Source of the DNA: Flaccisagitta enflata
Lineage: Eukaryota; Chaetognatha; Sagittoidea; Aphragmophora
Direction: 5' to 3'
Assembly: GCA_965153355.1 (NCBI GenBank)
Contig: OZ231126.1
Location: 60,946,001 to 61,010,000 of the forward strand
DNA: 64,000 bases
A program made the position numbers and the translations under genes. This document shows positions 22,351-33,892 of the stretch, one piece after another. How positions within the stretch are numbered: position 1 is the stretch's first letter; each line of letters opens with the position of its first letter. The notes under the pieces are model-generated. The model saw only the letters and a list, made by a program, of their open reading frames with translations, ran no database searches and was not told the DNA's origin.

Positions 22351-23151
22351 TTCTGTTAATAAGAAATGGGGATATTTCTGTTAATGAGAGTTGGGACATT
22401 GTAGATCATCTACTACATCTGCTTAACATTGTTATCTTTACAGCCAAACTGCCGATTATTTCTTTTAGGGCCACCCTACTCCCTCTTTCTCAATCAGAAC
22501 AAATTCACGGGTTAAGCTCGGAAACAAACTTCATAACTTAAAAACGTACTTCCAGGTTGGGGATTTCGTCACTTGAACCAGGTTGGGACATTGTCATTGA
22601 TGAGAGTTGGGAGATTGTCATAAATGAAAGGTGGGACACAATTGTTGAGTTGGGACATTGTTGGTGAGAGCTGGGACATTATCGTAAATGAGAGTTGGGA
22701 AATTGTCATGGAAGAGAGCTAGGACACTGTCATTGATAAGTGTTAAGACATCATCATAGGTAAGAGTTGGGGCATCATCGTTGATGAGAGTTGGGACATA
22801 GTTGGTGAGAGTTAGAAGAGGATGACATGGAAATTGACGATGAGAGTGAGAAGAGAGGATGACATGGATATTGACCAGAGTTTGGACATTGTTATTGATT
22901 CACAAAATGAAAATTGTATGAATGCGAGAAAATGAAATTTGACAATGAGAGAGGAAATTCCTAGAAATTGAAAAAGTATCAATTCCAAGCGATTTTCCCC
23001 CGTCAGGAGCGTTATTGCTTTACATCGCTTACGACATCATGAAAAATCGTCTAGAATTATCCTTTCATACAATGTTGAATTAATTTTTTCTCTTTTAATA
23101 ACAAATTATCATCAAAAAACAGCAAATTTATGTTTGCAAATGACAAGGGGG

Positions 23152-24226
23152 ATTACTACGCGAATAAAAAAAAAAGCCGCACCCTTTTGTAGCTGAGTGA
23201 AAGAGACAAAAATAATTAATTCAAAATTTTTTTGTTCATTTGATTTTAAAGATTTTTAAATTTTCTTTCATTCTAGACCAACCCCAGGTCTGTATCTCAA
23301 ACCGTTTAGGAGATAGAGCTTGCCAAAGAGAATCTCTTTTGCAAAAATACTAATTTTTCAATAAGATTGCAAAACTGAAAATGGTAATGTTTTCATTCTT
23401 TTTTATGCCATTTCTAAACGAATAAAGCTAGAAATGGGTGGTTTCAGCTCAGATCACCCAAACTGAAAACCCTCAAAAAATAGAATTTGCTCTTTTTTGG
23501 TGTAAAGGTACCCCTTGGGGAGTTATTCAAGAATCCCAAGTTATTTTGCACTCGGACCTATATTTTGGGTTTTACGGGGGTTTGAAATTTTGACCCCCGC
23601 GGGTACCCCTAAAACTTTAAAAAGCCATATCTCAGCCATTTTTTATGATAAAAGGACAATCTTGGTGTCAATCATCTTGTATTAACTCAAAGAATCTATT
23701 AGGTAAAAAATTTGAACTAAAAATGATCATTTTTGGGGTTTTACCCCTAGGGGTGGTTATTTCAGGTACCTAGTACGTAGAAATTTTGAAAAAAAAAAGT
23801 TTAAGAAATATTCTCCTATGTTTGTTGTATCATATTCAAGAATGAAAAATATGGGACCTCAACTCCTTTGTACCCAAAAATAAGGTCAACAATGGGTGGT
23901 AAGGCCCATTTTTGAGCATTTTTGCCTTAACCGAGTGTGGTTATGTCTGAAAGCTACGCTGGGGTCCCAAGTACAGTCAAAAATTGAAAAAAAAAGTTGG
24001 AAATGAGTGTACTGTGTTTGTTGTTTCATGTTCAAGCATAAAAAAAACGGGACCTCAACTCGATAGTGCCCTAACATGTGCCCAAAATGGGTGGAAAGAC
24101 CCAATTTTCTTAATGTTGGAAAGAGAGAGAAAAGAGAGAATAGAAAGATGAAGAGGAAAGAAAGAATGCGAGAAAAGAAAGAACGAGAGAAAAGAAAAAG
24201 AGAGAATAGAAAGAACGAGAGAAGAG

Positions 24227-24281
<55 letters not shown>

Positions 24282-24776
24282 GGAGAGAGAGAGAGAGGTG
24301 CGAAAGGAGCGATTCGACGTGTAAAGCTCGTGAACCTGTGGCTTGGGCACATGTTAAGGCAACATGGAGTTAAGGTCCCATCTTTTTTATGCTTGATCAT
24401 AATACAACAAACACGGTAGAACTCATTTCCAACTTTATTTTTCAATTTTTTATTGTACTTGGGACCCCAGCGTAGCTTTCATAACCACACAAAAATGCTC
24501 AAAAATGGGCCTTACCACCCATTTTTGACCTTATTTTTTGGTACAAAGGATTTGTGGTCCCATATTTTTTATTCTTGAATATGAAACAGCAAACATGAGA
24601 GAGTATTGTTTCAACTTTTTTTTTCAATTTTTCATTGCACTTGGTACCCCAGCGTTGCTCTCATAACCACACTCGGTTAAGGCAAAAATGCTCAAAAAAT
24701 GGGCCTTACCACCCATTTTTGACCTTATTTTTGGGTACAAAGGAGTTGAGGTCCCATATCTTTTATTCTTGAATAT
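23152..24776. mobile_element. Long fold-back element, copy 1
   Basis: The left end reads ACTACGCGAATAAAAAAAAAA-GCCGCAC. The same sequence, inverted, lies at about 55335-55878. From about 23800 to 24776 the element is a large imperfect palindrome (GGTCCCATATTTTT / GGGTGGTAAGGCCCATTTTT and complements) centred on a GA-rich low-complexity core at 24117-24300. No coding capacity was recognised. Confidence 0.8.
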
Positions 24777-24780
24777 GCAG

Positions 24781-25428
24781 AGGGGGGAAAGCTAAAAACT
24801 TTTTAGGCACTTTTTAGCAGATTTTAGCACTTTTTAGCAGATTTTAGCACTTTTTAGCAAAGGGCCCGCTACATGAGTGTGCTAAAAAGTTTCTAGTGGT
24901 TGTTCAGCTTAAAAATTGCTAAAAAGTTGCAAAAAAACTCCTCAAGTCGCTTTTTTGGAACTTTTCAAGTTTTTTAGCAACATTTTAGCAATTTTTACTG
25001 AACTTTTTTTAGCATCAGAATAAGGAAATCTTTTTAGTAAGTCTGTAAAAACCTTTTAGCATCTTTTTAGCAAAATTTTAGCAAATTTTGACAACTTTTT
25101 AGTAAATTTCAGCAATTTTTTAGCAATATTTTAGCATTTTTCTAATTTTTCGTTTTTAAAGTTTAAAAGCTTTGTCAAAGAAATATTTTAGCAACTTTTT
25201 TGCGTCTTTTTAGCAAATTTTCAGAATACTAATCTTTTAGCATTATTTTTTTCATAAAATCTGTGCTAAAAACTTTTTAGCTTTATTTTTTTACGAAATA
25301 TGTGTGCTAAAAACTTTTTAGTGGGCCCGCTACCCAAAAAATCGTGCTAAAAAGTGCTAAAATCTGCTAAAAAGTGCTAAAATCTGCTAAAAAGTGCCTA
25401 AAAAGTTTTTAGCTTTCCCCCTCCCTGA
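24781..25428. mobile_element. Terminal-inverted-repeat element rich in TTTTTAGCA
   Basis: Ends AGGGGGGAAAGCTAAAAAC and its complement, each followed by repeats of CACTTTTTAGCAGATTTTAG and then GGGCCCGCTAC. The interior is a series of TTTTTAGCAA words. A fragment of the same end (TTGGCCTTCCCCCCCCTGAA) abuts the other fold-back copy at 55320-55337, so the two families travel together. Confidence 0.85.
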
Positions 25429-25679
25429 CTAGTTTGTTTTAGCCCTTTCCGGCTCTCCCCAAAAACCTCATTGGTTCACGAGGTAAATCATCTCCAATCA
25501 GAAAATCCAGCTGGCTTCCTTGGAGATGATCATTCCGTATGTAATGTGAATAGGTGATAAAATGACAGCAGCAGCAGCAGCAGCAGAGATGATTATTTGC
25601 ATATAAGTAGACATTTCCCTTTAAAGTAACCATGGTTGTACTCGGCATCAACAATCAGTATTACCCCTAACAACATCAT

Positions 25680-25862
25680 TCGGTATCATCTGTCAGTATC
25701 ATCTGTCAGTATCATCTGTCAGTATCATCTGTCAGTATCATCTGTTAGTATCATCTGTCAGTATCATCTGTCAATATCATCTGTCAGTATCATCTGTCAA
25801 TATCATCTGTCAGTATCATCTGTCAATATCATCTGTCAGTATCATCTGTCAGTATCATCACT
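25680..25862 (+). repeat. 13-bp minisatellite TATCATCTGTCAG, array 1
   Basis: About 14 units of 13 bp with CAGT/CAAT/TAGT variants. The unit recurs at 33765-33870, and a related 13-bp unit occurs at 54655-54735. Confidence 0.95.
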
Positions 25863-26099
25863 CATCAGTCAACATCAGTCAGCTAGGAAGTACTTACACG
25901 GTGAGTCTGTATTGAGACAATATGGTCAAATGGGATTAACTACGTGCTACCTTTCACTGTTGATGTTCTCAGTCAAAGAGGACATACTCAGTCAAAGAGG
26001 ATGTACTCAGTCAAATGCAGAATCCAGGGGGAAGTTCCACGATTGCACCAGTGCTTTGAATGCTGTTGGCCTAGGAAAACTTCAGCAGTTGGAGCAGCT

Positions 26100-26960
26100 A
26101 TGAGGATTGCATCACATGATAGGAAAAAATGAAACGGGGAATCAGGCATAAGACACTGGCAAAATAAGAGGCAAATACACAAAGACCTAAGACTCGCCAT
26201 AGATTGAGGCAGGGGCAGATGGTGGACAGAAGAAATACATATCCATAAAGAAATCTATTAGCTCTGTCCTTGTTATTCTCTCAGACGTGTAAATGGGAAA
26301 TCCCATGAGGCCTCAATGGCATCTTAATGTAGCCACAGAGTGGCATTTGTAGCTCACAAATGATTCAAAACATCTCATTTCAATCATATGGAGAGCTTAC
26401 CTGATGCTCAGATGACAATGAATTGCCGCTGAAGCTGCATCATAGCAGCCGTCATCATAGTCTGCCAGCTGGAGCAAATACCATGACAGTTGCAGATCCA
26501 AATGTGGCGATTGATGTTCCCACACTCTTGCCGACAGTAAAAGCAGCGTATAGAGTGGCATCTCATGAAAGAAAAAAGAAACAGGGTGAGCCGGCATGAG
26601 TAAAACATACCGGCAATGGTCAAAGGCCTCAGTGCCCCACCCATGATGGAGACATGGGCAGATGTTTGACTTTTGGGAAATGAAAGACATGGTTCCGATA
26701 AAAACTAGACATGATGGGAAATCCCACTTGACTGCAACAGTATCTCAATGTAGTCACAAAAGGGCATTTGATTCAAGATAACTCAATGACATTAAAGAAA
26801 AAGCTTACCTGATGACAAAAAATGGCTGCGAGAGAGATGGCCCGATGTTGAAGCTGCTATTGTTGCTGCTGAAGCTGCATAACAGCATCTGTCAGCATTG
26901 ACTTGTGGCAATTCTTGTATTGGTTCTGATGATGTATGGTGTAGGAAAACCAGCTTTTGA
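26100..26960. repeat. Diverged duplication of about 470 bp
   Basis: Two old copies share, in order, CATCACATGATAGG / CATCTCATGAAAG, GGGGAATCAGGCATAAG / GGGTGAGCCGGCATGAG, GGGCAGATG, the CCCA-TGAGG / CCCACTTGAC strings and GAAGCTGCAT. The open frames over it look like chance. Confidence 0.5.
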
Positions 26961-27159
26961 TAAGGGACAGTTACCTCAGTCTGGTGGTAGCAAACTAGGC
27001 CAACATGAGCAAGTCATGTCAGTTTTAGCAGTCAGTATCACTGGTGTCACTGTCTAGTGGTGTTGTTACTGTTTAGTGCCTTGGACTGCTGATATGACTG
27101 ATGATCATATCGTCAGGAAACAGTGAAAAAACACTGCGTGCTCTGAAAATTGTTCATAA

Positions 27160-27240
27160 GGGTCCTCCCGTCATGACCAGGGTCCTCCCGTCATGACCAG
27201 GGTCCTCCCGTCATGACCAGGGTCCTCCCATGTAATTATT
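27160..27240 (+). repeat. 20-bp minisatellite GGGTCCTCCCGTCATGACCA
   Basis: Four tandem units of 20 bp, the last with a substitution. Confidence 0.9.
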
Positions 27241-27284
27241 TTGAAGCTTTCTCGTCGCGCAAACGCGACTCGAGAAGATACACG

Positions 27285-27440
27285 ATGCATATCCAAAATA
27301 GCATACCTTGAAATCTTTGATGGCATTCCTTGTAGTCCATGATTGCATATCTTGAAGTCCATGATGGCATACCTTAAAATCTATGATGACATACCTTGAA
27401 ATCTATGATGGTATAACTTGAAATCTATGATGGCATACCT
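27285..27440 (+). repeat. 23-bp minisatellite ATGGCATACCTTGAAATCT
   Basis: Six or seven degenerate units immediately 5' of an A/T-rich stretch that leads into the hairpin-A element ending at 27897. The order minisatellite, A/T-rich, body, hairpin also occurs (inverted) at 36273-37840. Confidence 0.85.
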
Positions 27441-27897
27441 TGAAAAAAAATCAAAAAAAAATTTAAGAAAAATTTTTTCCCCCCCAAAAAAAATGGCTGA
27501 AGTCCGAGTAACATATTACTACATAAGCTAATATCTCATAAACCAGACTTCAGATTTATTTCGAATTTTACAGGGGCTTGTCAATTGATATCCTTTACTT
27601 GTATACCAAATTAGAAAAAAATTCACATACCTTTACTACCCTTTGCCTATGTAAATCGCCTAAGTCCAGTAAAACATTACTACAAAAATAATAGGCAAAG
27701 GGTAGTAAAAGTTTATGAATTTTGCTGAAAATTGGTAAACAAGCTCCTATTGACATAAAAATAACACTGGTAAAGTTTCATGAACTTCTGAAGTCTGGTT
27801 CAAAAGATATGAGAAGGTTTTAGACGACGACGACGACAGACAACACGATCAGGTCCATCACATAGTCCCACGGATCTGATTGCTGTGGGACAAAAAA
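27441..27897 (+). mobile_element. Hairpin-A dispersed element
   Basis: A/T-rich start, a body with GGGTAGTAAAAGTTTATGAA and TTCAAAAGATATGAGAAGG, then GACGACGACGACGACAGAC, CACGATCAGGTCCATCAC, a hairpin at 27865-27891 (GTCCCACGG / CTGTGGGAC, one G-T pair) and A6. An inverted relative lies at 36274-36800. The order resembles the 3' end of an RNA-copied element, but no protein is encoded. Confidence 0.75.
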
Positions 27898-27949
27898 GTA
27901 GGATATTCGCCCATGGGATTTTGTGGGAATTTCGCTGTGGTCCGTCGTA

Positions 27950-28105
27950 CACTTTTTATTTTTTATAAGAACGTCATTTTTTGGCTGAAGCCTTTAAAAG
28001 AGATAAAGATAGCTATTAATAAAATAACTACGATGTTCTTAATTTTGGAGTGAATTCAAGCCTTGATGTTCTTATAAAATAGGTTCTTATAAAAAATAAA
28101 AAGTG
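27950..28105. mobile_element. Small MITE with perfect inverted ends
   Basis: CACTTTTTATTTTTTATAAG-AAC at 27950-27972 and its exact complement at 28083-28105, flanked by TA on both sides. The interior of about 110 bp is AT-rich and non-coding. Confidence 0.88.
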
Positions 28106-28556
28106 TATTTCGCCAATGAACAATTCACCGTGTGTCACTTAAGATGTCCGCCGTGTGTCACTTAAGATGTTCGTACTTCGCCGCTACACAATTCACCGTC
28201 TAACATTGAGAATAATTATGATCAAGAATGTTTATTCGTAGGATGTTTGTTTCAAACGAGATATTTAAGAGGAAATAGCAACGTAGAAGATATGAGAAGC
28301 AACAAGTTTTTGTTGTTGTTGTTGCTGATGTTTAAGAGACGCAGTTACTTAAGTGTCCAGTAGAAAGAACCGCGTTTATAGTTATTTTCCTTGTTCGCGA
28401 TTTTTTTTCCGAGAAATAATTCGGAGAGATTGGACCCGTTTTGATTAAGCATAATTAATACACATGTACACAATGGTGAAGGTTCGTCAACGAAGCTGTC
28501 GACGGAACGCTTGGAGTCAAATAGGACCAAAATAACGGTGGATTCTTGTAGTACTC

Positions 28557-28685
28557 TAATAGATTTTCATGACGTTCCAATAAGAACTGCAGCGTCCATT
28601 CAATTTTGAAGTCGGCGGTAGCGTGAAGCCTCGGGAATGATGCCATGGAGGGAGCACTTCGCGTTGAGTGATTTTAATATTTTTT
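28557..28685 (+). repeat. Dispersed 130-bp repeat, copy 1
   Basis: ATTTTCATGACGTTCCAATA through GAAGTCGGCGGTAGCGTGAA to GCGTTGAGTGATTTTAAT; the same sequence with a few differences lies at 33578-33705. Open frames over it are not conserved between copies. Confidence 0.8.
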
Positions 28686-28821
28686 ATCGCGGACACGCGA
28701 CTGTGCATCTTGCCGTGTCTGTCGGTTGGTCCATCACATTTTTGAATTCCGAGCGGTTTCCACATTAATGCTCCTGCCCAACTGTCCGCGACTGGATTGC
28801 CGTGTATCCAGCCTTGTTTTA
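28684..28821 (-). repeat. Short repeat of the GTCGCG-hairpin family
   Basis: In plus orientation: CGCGGACACGCGACT, CTTGCCGTGTCTGTCGGTTGG, GCTCCTGCCCAACTGTCCGC and GACTGGATTGCCGTGTATCC-AGCCTTG. It abuts the 130-bp repeat to its left, as the hairpin end faces that repeat. Confidence 0.8.
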
Positions 28822-29653
28822 TAGGCGCGTGTCCCCAACTTAGGAACATCCTCTGAAATTTTCAAGGACTTTTCTGCAGACGTTTGCAATTGAGTGTTTT
28901 TAAAATTCGGGTACCTTGCCGCCGGCGGCGGCGTCGTCACGATGCGGTCAACAGGGTTTTGTAGGGTCGTCTGGGTCGCTGTGAGGGTATTTGCGCGTAG
29001 TACTCACTATGGTCGACTTCATGTCAAGTTTGAAGACGTTATCTCAAGTATTTTTTGATCGAGTTGACTTTGAAGCTGAAAGAAACAGAGCTTTTGGAGG
29101 CGATCTGGGGAAGCAGATTAGCAAATGAGGAGATGGAGGGTTGTCGGTGGTGTGACGAAGCTGCTGTTGGCGAAAGCTTGTGTTGGTCGACTTTTTGGCC
29201 TGTTGGAAGACGTTGGCGCGGGGTGGTTGTTGTTGTGATGAACTTTTTGACACCTTGTTGCAGACTCGGGATGCAGAACTCTTACGAATATTTGAATGTT
29301 TCATGAAAATTTGTTGAGCAGTCCCGATCCCGCACAAGCAATAAATAGTCGTGGCCATCTTGTCCTCACTGTCATCGCCGTCAATTTGAACATGCATTGT
29401 TGAACTGAAATAGGGAAAGAGATACAAGTGACGTGGGTAACAATATTGTCCAACCTTCATCATTACCCCCTTACACCCCCCCCCCCACCTACCCAAAAAA
29501 CATCCAAAACATAATTGAATCCCGCTCGGATTTCAGGGGACCAACATTTTTTTCTGTTTTAGGCGGAATTCATGCTAGTAGAAGAGTTAAAAGACTGTTT
29601 ACCAAAAAAAGCCCTATTATTGTACGGCGAAAGGAATGGAAGTACAGACATCC
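28822..29653. other. Unassigned stretch
   Basis: GC-richer DNA (28900-29300) with open frames of up to 150 codons that show no recognisable domain. Nothing here can be supported as a gene. Confidence 0.4.
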
Positions 29654-29655
29654 TA

Positions 29656-30089
29656 CAGACTGAATGAAAATACAACGAGAGGAGTCCAGAAGCGTGACCC
29701 AAATCTAGAGCAGTACCCCCTACAGCCCATTCAGGAGGTGCTATATGGTCATGTAGGGTACTAAGCGAAAGCTTATGTTAATATAAGTGGCGCCATCGGA
29801 GCGATTTGGAAGATTCAACTCAGTTCACGAGATACAGCTCTTGAAAGGGTCAAAAATTGCTGTTTTGAAGAGTGTTGAAAAAAGCCTGATTTAAGCCCTT
29901 CCGCAGCCTGTATCTCCGTAAATAGGAGGAAATTGAGAAATCGCCTCGATGGCGCCACTTATATTATCATAAGCACTTGATTGATACCCGATTTGACCTC
30001 ATATCACTTACTGTATGAGCTGTAGGGGGTACTGCTATAGATTTGGGTAACTTCTCGCGACTGCTCTCGTTGTAAGTTCATGCAGTCTG
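29656..30089. mobile_element. Fold-back MITE FB3
   Basis: The left end CAGACTGAATGAAAATACAA and the right end (complement of CAGACTGCATGAACTTACAA) are flanked by TA at 29654-29655 and 30090-30091. The arms share GCAGTACCCCCTACAGC and its complement, and the centre shares the GAAATTG...GCGCCACTTATATT core with FB1 and FB2. Confidence 0.88.
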
Positions 30090-30640
30090 TAATCAATTGT
30101 TACATTAGAAGATTGATGAGAAAAAAATAACAACAGTTTAGCAACGGTTTGAGCCTCATATTGTCATTCAAATAACAACATTAAGCCTCAGAAAAAAATA
30201 ACACGTCGTTACTCAGTCAAGTGCGTGTACTGCTCCTGCCCAATTCCCAATTGCCCTTGTGCACCAGCGCGCGTTTTGGTCGATTAGGGTAGTGTGTATC
30301 CGGCCTTAGCTATATTTTCGTCGCAACCAACTTTCACATTTGTAACCTATTTTTGTTTATCCTTATGCCATTTCTAAACAAATTAAGCTAGTACAAGCAG
30401 CAAGGTCCCGTTTTGAAGATCTTTAAGAGCTTTCACACCGTCATGGATCTTGCCATGTTTTTCTTATTGTACAGACGTAAAACGCTGACAAAAAATTTTT
30501 TTCCCCGTTTTCGGTTGCGGACTAGCGACCTTCCACGAGGCTTTGTCCGTCCAACTATCAGTCCGTTGGAGCATGAGAAAATGAGCGTTCAGTGTGCGGG
30601 TGTGTGGGTAGGGGGCTTGGGGTGGATTTGTAACAATGAA

Positions 30641-31579
30641 AGTAGGGTGAAGTGGGGTAAAATGGGTCACTTTTTCGATTAATTTTTAAATATTTCTTAA
30701 TTCTTTATAAAAATGAAGAATTTTATGATTGATTATGGACAATGTGTGTTTTCTCTACTACCACAAAAAAGGAAATTGCCCCCAAAAAATAAGCGAGGGG
30801 GGCAACCCCCCCTTTTCTAAAATGAGTAGGTGACCCATTTTACCCCATCAAGGTGGGGTAAAATGGGTCACCTACCTTTTTTTGAAAAACATCGGCCATT
30901 ACTTGATTCCAAGTGAGGAGCTACAACGCATTAGTGAAAAACAAGTGACCTAACATATATATTGAGCTAAAAAAAGTATTTTAAGGCAAAAAATATTTGG
31001 TTACGTGATAAGTTTTTTGAAAATAACAGTTTAGCATCAAATCATCATTTTCATATTATAAAATCTTTCAAAAACAATGGAACAAGATGCTTAGGGCTGG
31101 AATGAGCTGTATCTCACTTACTCTGACCCATGAGATTGGAAAACAAGCATATTTCATCATTTTGATGAAAATTTCATGATTTTAGCATGGTGACCCATTT
31201 TACCCCACGTTACTAAAAATTAATTTTCTAGCTAATTATACGTAAAAACTGAAAACCATTACTGCCCACATTAAACCATCCATCTGTATTACTTAGGCAG
31301 TGGGTAATGGCTTTCTTCCTCAATTTGGTCTCCATGGAAACAAGAAGTTGGTTTGATGCCTAGCGACCAAAAATTTTTATCTATTTGCTATTTATTTTCA
31401 CCATGCATCCAAATATTACAAACAAGGGGCAATTACCTATCTTGGAGAAGGATATGGTACCCTATTCCCCAGACCAGAAGCAAAAATTGCATCATTTCAA
31501 AAAATTAAAGCAAAATTAAAAAAAAAGTTTAGTGACCCATTTTACCCCGCTGACCCATTTTACCCCACTCTACCCTACT
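30641..31579. mobile_element. TIR element with AGTAGGGTGAAGTGGGGTAA ends
   Basis: The left end AGTAGGGTGAAGTGGGGTAA-AATGGGTCACT and the right end (complement, with the TGGGGTAAAATGGGTCA block doubled) enclose 0.9 kb of AT-rich non-coding DNA. The same block forms a perfect internal hairpin at about 30826-30875 and recurs at 31190-31209. No clear target duplication was found. Confidence 0.8.
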
Positions 31580-31582
31580 CCG

Positions 31583-32450
31583 TTATGATTGTTGCGCTCT
31601 GTCATGATGGTTATGTCTCATCATAGTTGTTCTTTATCACAATCACATGCATTGCTTCTTACTTAAGACTAAAAACCAAAAAAAAATTTAATGCGATCGT
31701 CCGGCCAACAGATTAAAGGGAGGTGTCTCGTAGCACTTGACTAAAAATTAAGCTCTGAATTATTTTTACAACTTAATTTTTGTCAGTCTTCAAATCACAA
31801 GAGGATTACATCCTTACGAAAACTTGACCTTAAAATGAGTTCCGCTATATCTAGTTGCATAAATGTAAATTTTTCTGCAAATGGAAAAGTAAGCATTAGA
31901 TTACAAAAGCAATCTCTGAGCTTTAATACACAATTTCAAAAATAACGACAATGATTATTGTTAATTATCAACGATTTTAATTCAAGGCAAGAACGAAATT
32001 ATATCACATAGTAGACGATCATCAGTAAATCAAGTTTCAGGACAAGTATTGCATGTCTCGAGCCATTTCAGATTTTCAGAGGAGACGCAATAGAATAGAA
32101 TGGAAGCCAATTTGTCTGCCTCATCTCAGATGTGTCGAGACACCAGCGGTAGCCCCCCACTTATCAGCCCACGCTGAAATAAACTTAAACACGCTTAAAC
32201 ACAAACACACTTAAATGAACCCGGTTGTCAATCTGTTCTTTTTCTCTTAAAATCACGTATTTCGCAACTCCCGCCCTGCTTTGTCAGGACGCCCATCCCC
32301 TTTATGTTTATCTATTTTTGCGATCTTTGCCCTCACTGCGCCTGCCCAACTGCTTCAGTGATTTTGATACTGACTCTCCCCACCTACATGCAACTCGGAT
32401 CACCGTGTATCAGGTTTAGTTTAAAAGCTATTTAAGCTTTACTGCCTTTT
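31583..32450. other. No feature recognised
   Basis: AT-rich DNA without a supported open frame, repeat or RNA gene. Confidence 0.4.
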
Positions 32451-32451
32451 T

Positions 32452-32612
32452 TAGTCGCGTGCACGCGACTCTACAAATAGCTTTGTCCGTCCATCGGTCG
32501 GTCGGTCACATTTTACTTTTATGATTTTATTTCTTTGACCTTACTGCTCCTGCCCAAATGGTCTAGGCCCCTGCCCACCCGCACGCGACTTTGGTAGCCG
32601 TGTATCTGGTGT
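32452..32612 (-). repeat. Short repeat of the GTCGCG-hairpin family
   Basis: AGTCGCG-TGCA-CGCGACT hairpin, then CTTTGTCCGTCCATCGGTCGG, an AT-rich middle, GCTCCTGCCCA and GCACGCGACTTTGGTAGCCG-TGTATCTGG. Confidence 0.8.
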
Positions 32613-33577
32613 TGTTATTTCCGTAACCGCCTCTGCCCTTCTCCATACGACTCATGAAGTCTAGACTAGTCTTTTACGCGTCTTAAAACAAAAGCAAATT
32701 GGCATTTTGAACATTTTTTGGCTGCATTTTAGATAAGATTCACATAAGATTCACATGGAATAAAGTGAACGTTTCAAGTTTCGGTTTTCTGAAAGAAAGA
32801 GGAAGAACATGGCAGGGCAATTTGCAAACAGTGATAAATTGTAGTGTGGTATAATGAGCAATAAGAGGAGGCATTTTGATCTGTAATTTCGGCATTGCCC
32901 ATCGGCGACGAGTAACTTGAAAACAAAGGCTGTTTTTGGCGCACTGAAATTTGCTGGTGAAAGCTTAAACTCGACATTAGATTCTGCTAAAACGGCGTTG
33001 AGCTAAAAAAATAAATTGATACATAATGCATTTTTAATAATGTGCCACGGCCGAACATCTGGTTCAAAATCAATGTCCGTGGCAGTAGGTTTGAGGACGG
33101 CGAATAAAATCGCAGTGACGGCGTTGTGATGAATCAATTTGGATGAAATATGAACCTTAAGTAGTCGAGGACGGGGGGCAGCTGTATTCTATTTTAATGA
33201 CGATCCGAGCAGCAGTTCGCCTGTAATTAACGTTCAAAGTTCGCGGTCCGGCGGCGGCGCGAGGATGTGAACAATCACTCTCGGCGCCCTTGGGGTTGGA
33301 GGATGTCGATGGAATCTTTAGTGCCGATACTCCACGGTGCCATGCAGCTGTCCAGCAAGTTTTGTGATGCTCACATTAAAAACCTTCGATCGAGAGCTGT
33401 TTGAAAGCGCCCAAGTTGTGGTTGTTGGCAATCTTTTTTAGGAGACGAGAGGCTGGAGGCGATCTGATGCGGCTCCAATGGATAGAGGAGACGCTCGATG
33501 TGGTTGATGTTGTTGAACAGTCTTGTGTCAAATGGGTCCGAAAATCAGTGGGTACTCAAAATGATGCACGTCTGTAT

Positions 33578-33705
33578 AGATTTTCATGACGTTCCAATAA
33601 AAACTGCAGCGTCCATTCAATTTTGAAGTCGACGGTAGCGTGAAACCTCGGGAATGATGCTATGGATGGGGCAATTTGCGTTGAGTGATTTTAATTTTTT
33701 TTTTT
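33578..33705 (+). repeat. Dispersed 130-bp repeat, copy 2
   Basis: Matches 28557-28685 with about 10 substitutions. It is followed by a T-run and GGCGCATGCCCCAGCTGTTC, then the minisatellites. Confidence 0.8.
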
Positions 33706-33764
33706 ATAGGCGCATGCCCCAGCTGTTCTAACATGATGGTCACGATGGAGTACAACCCGTTATC

Positions 33765-33875
33765 TGTCGGTCTCATCTGTCAGTATCATCTGTCAGTATC
33801 ATCTGTCAGTATCATCTGTCAGTATCATCTGTCAGTATTAGCTGTCAGTATAAGCTGTCAGTATCATCTGTCAAC
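33765..33875 (+). repeat. 13-bp minisatellite TATCATCTGTCAG, array 2
   Basis: About eight units of the same 13-bp unit as 25680-25862, ending in TATTAGCTGTCAG and TATAAGCTGTCAG variants. Confidence 0.95.
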
Positions 33876-33892
33876 ATCACCAGTCTAAGAGA

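Noticed and set aside
24076-24445. 82-154 residue K/R/E- and S/L-rich frames
   Set aside because: They come from the GA-rich core of the fold-back element.
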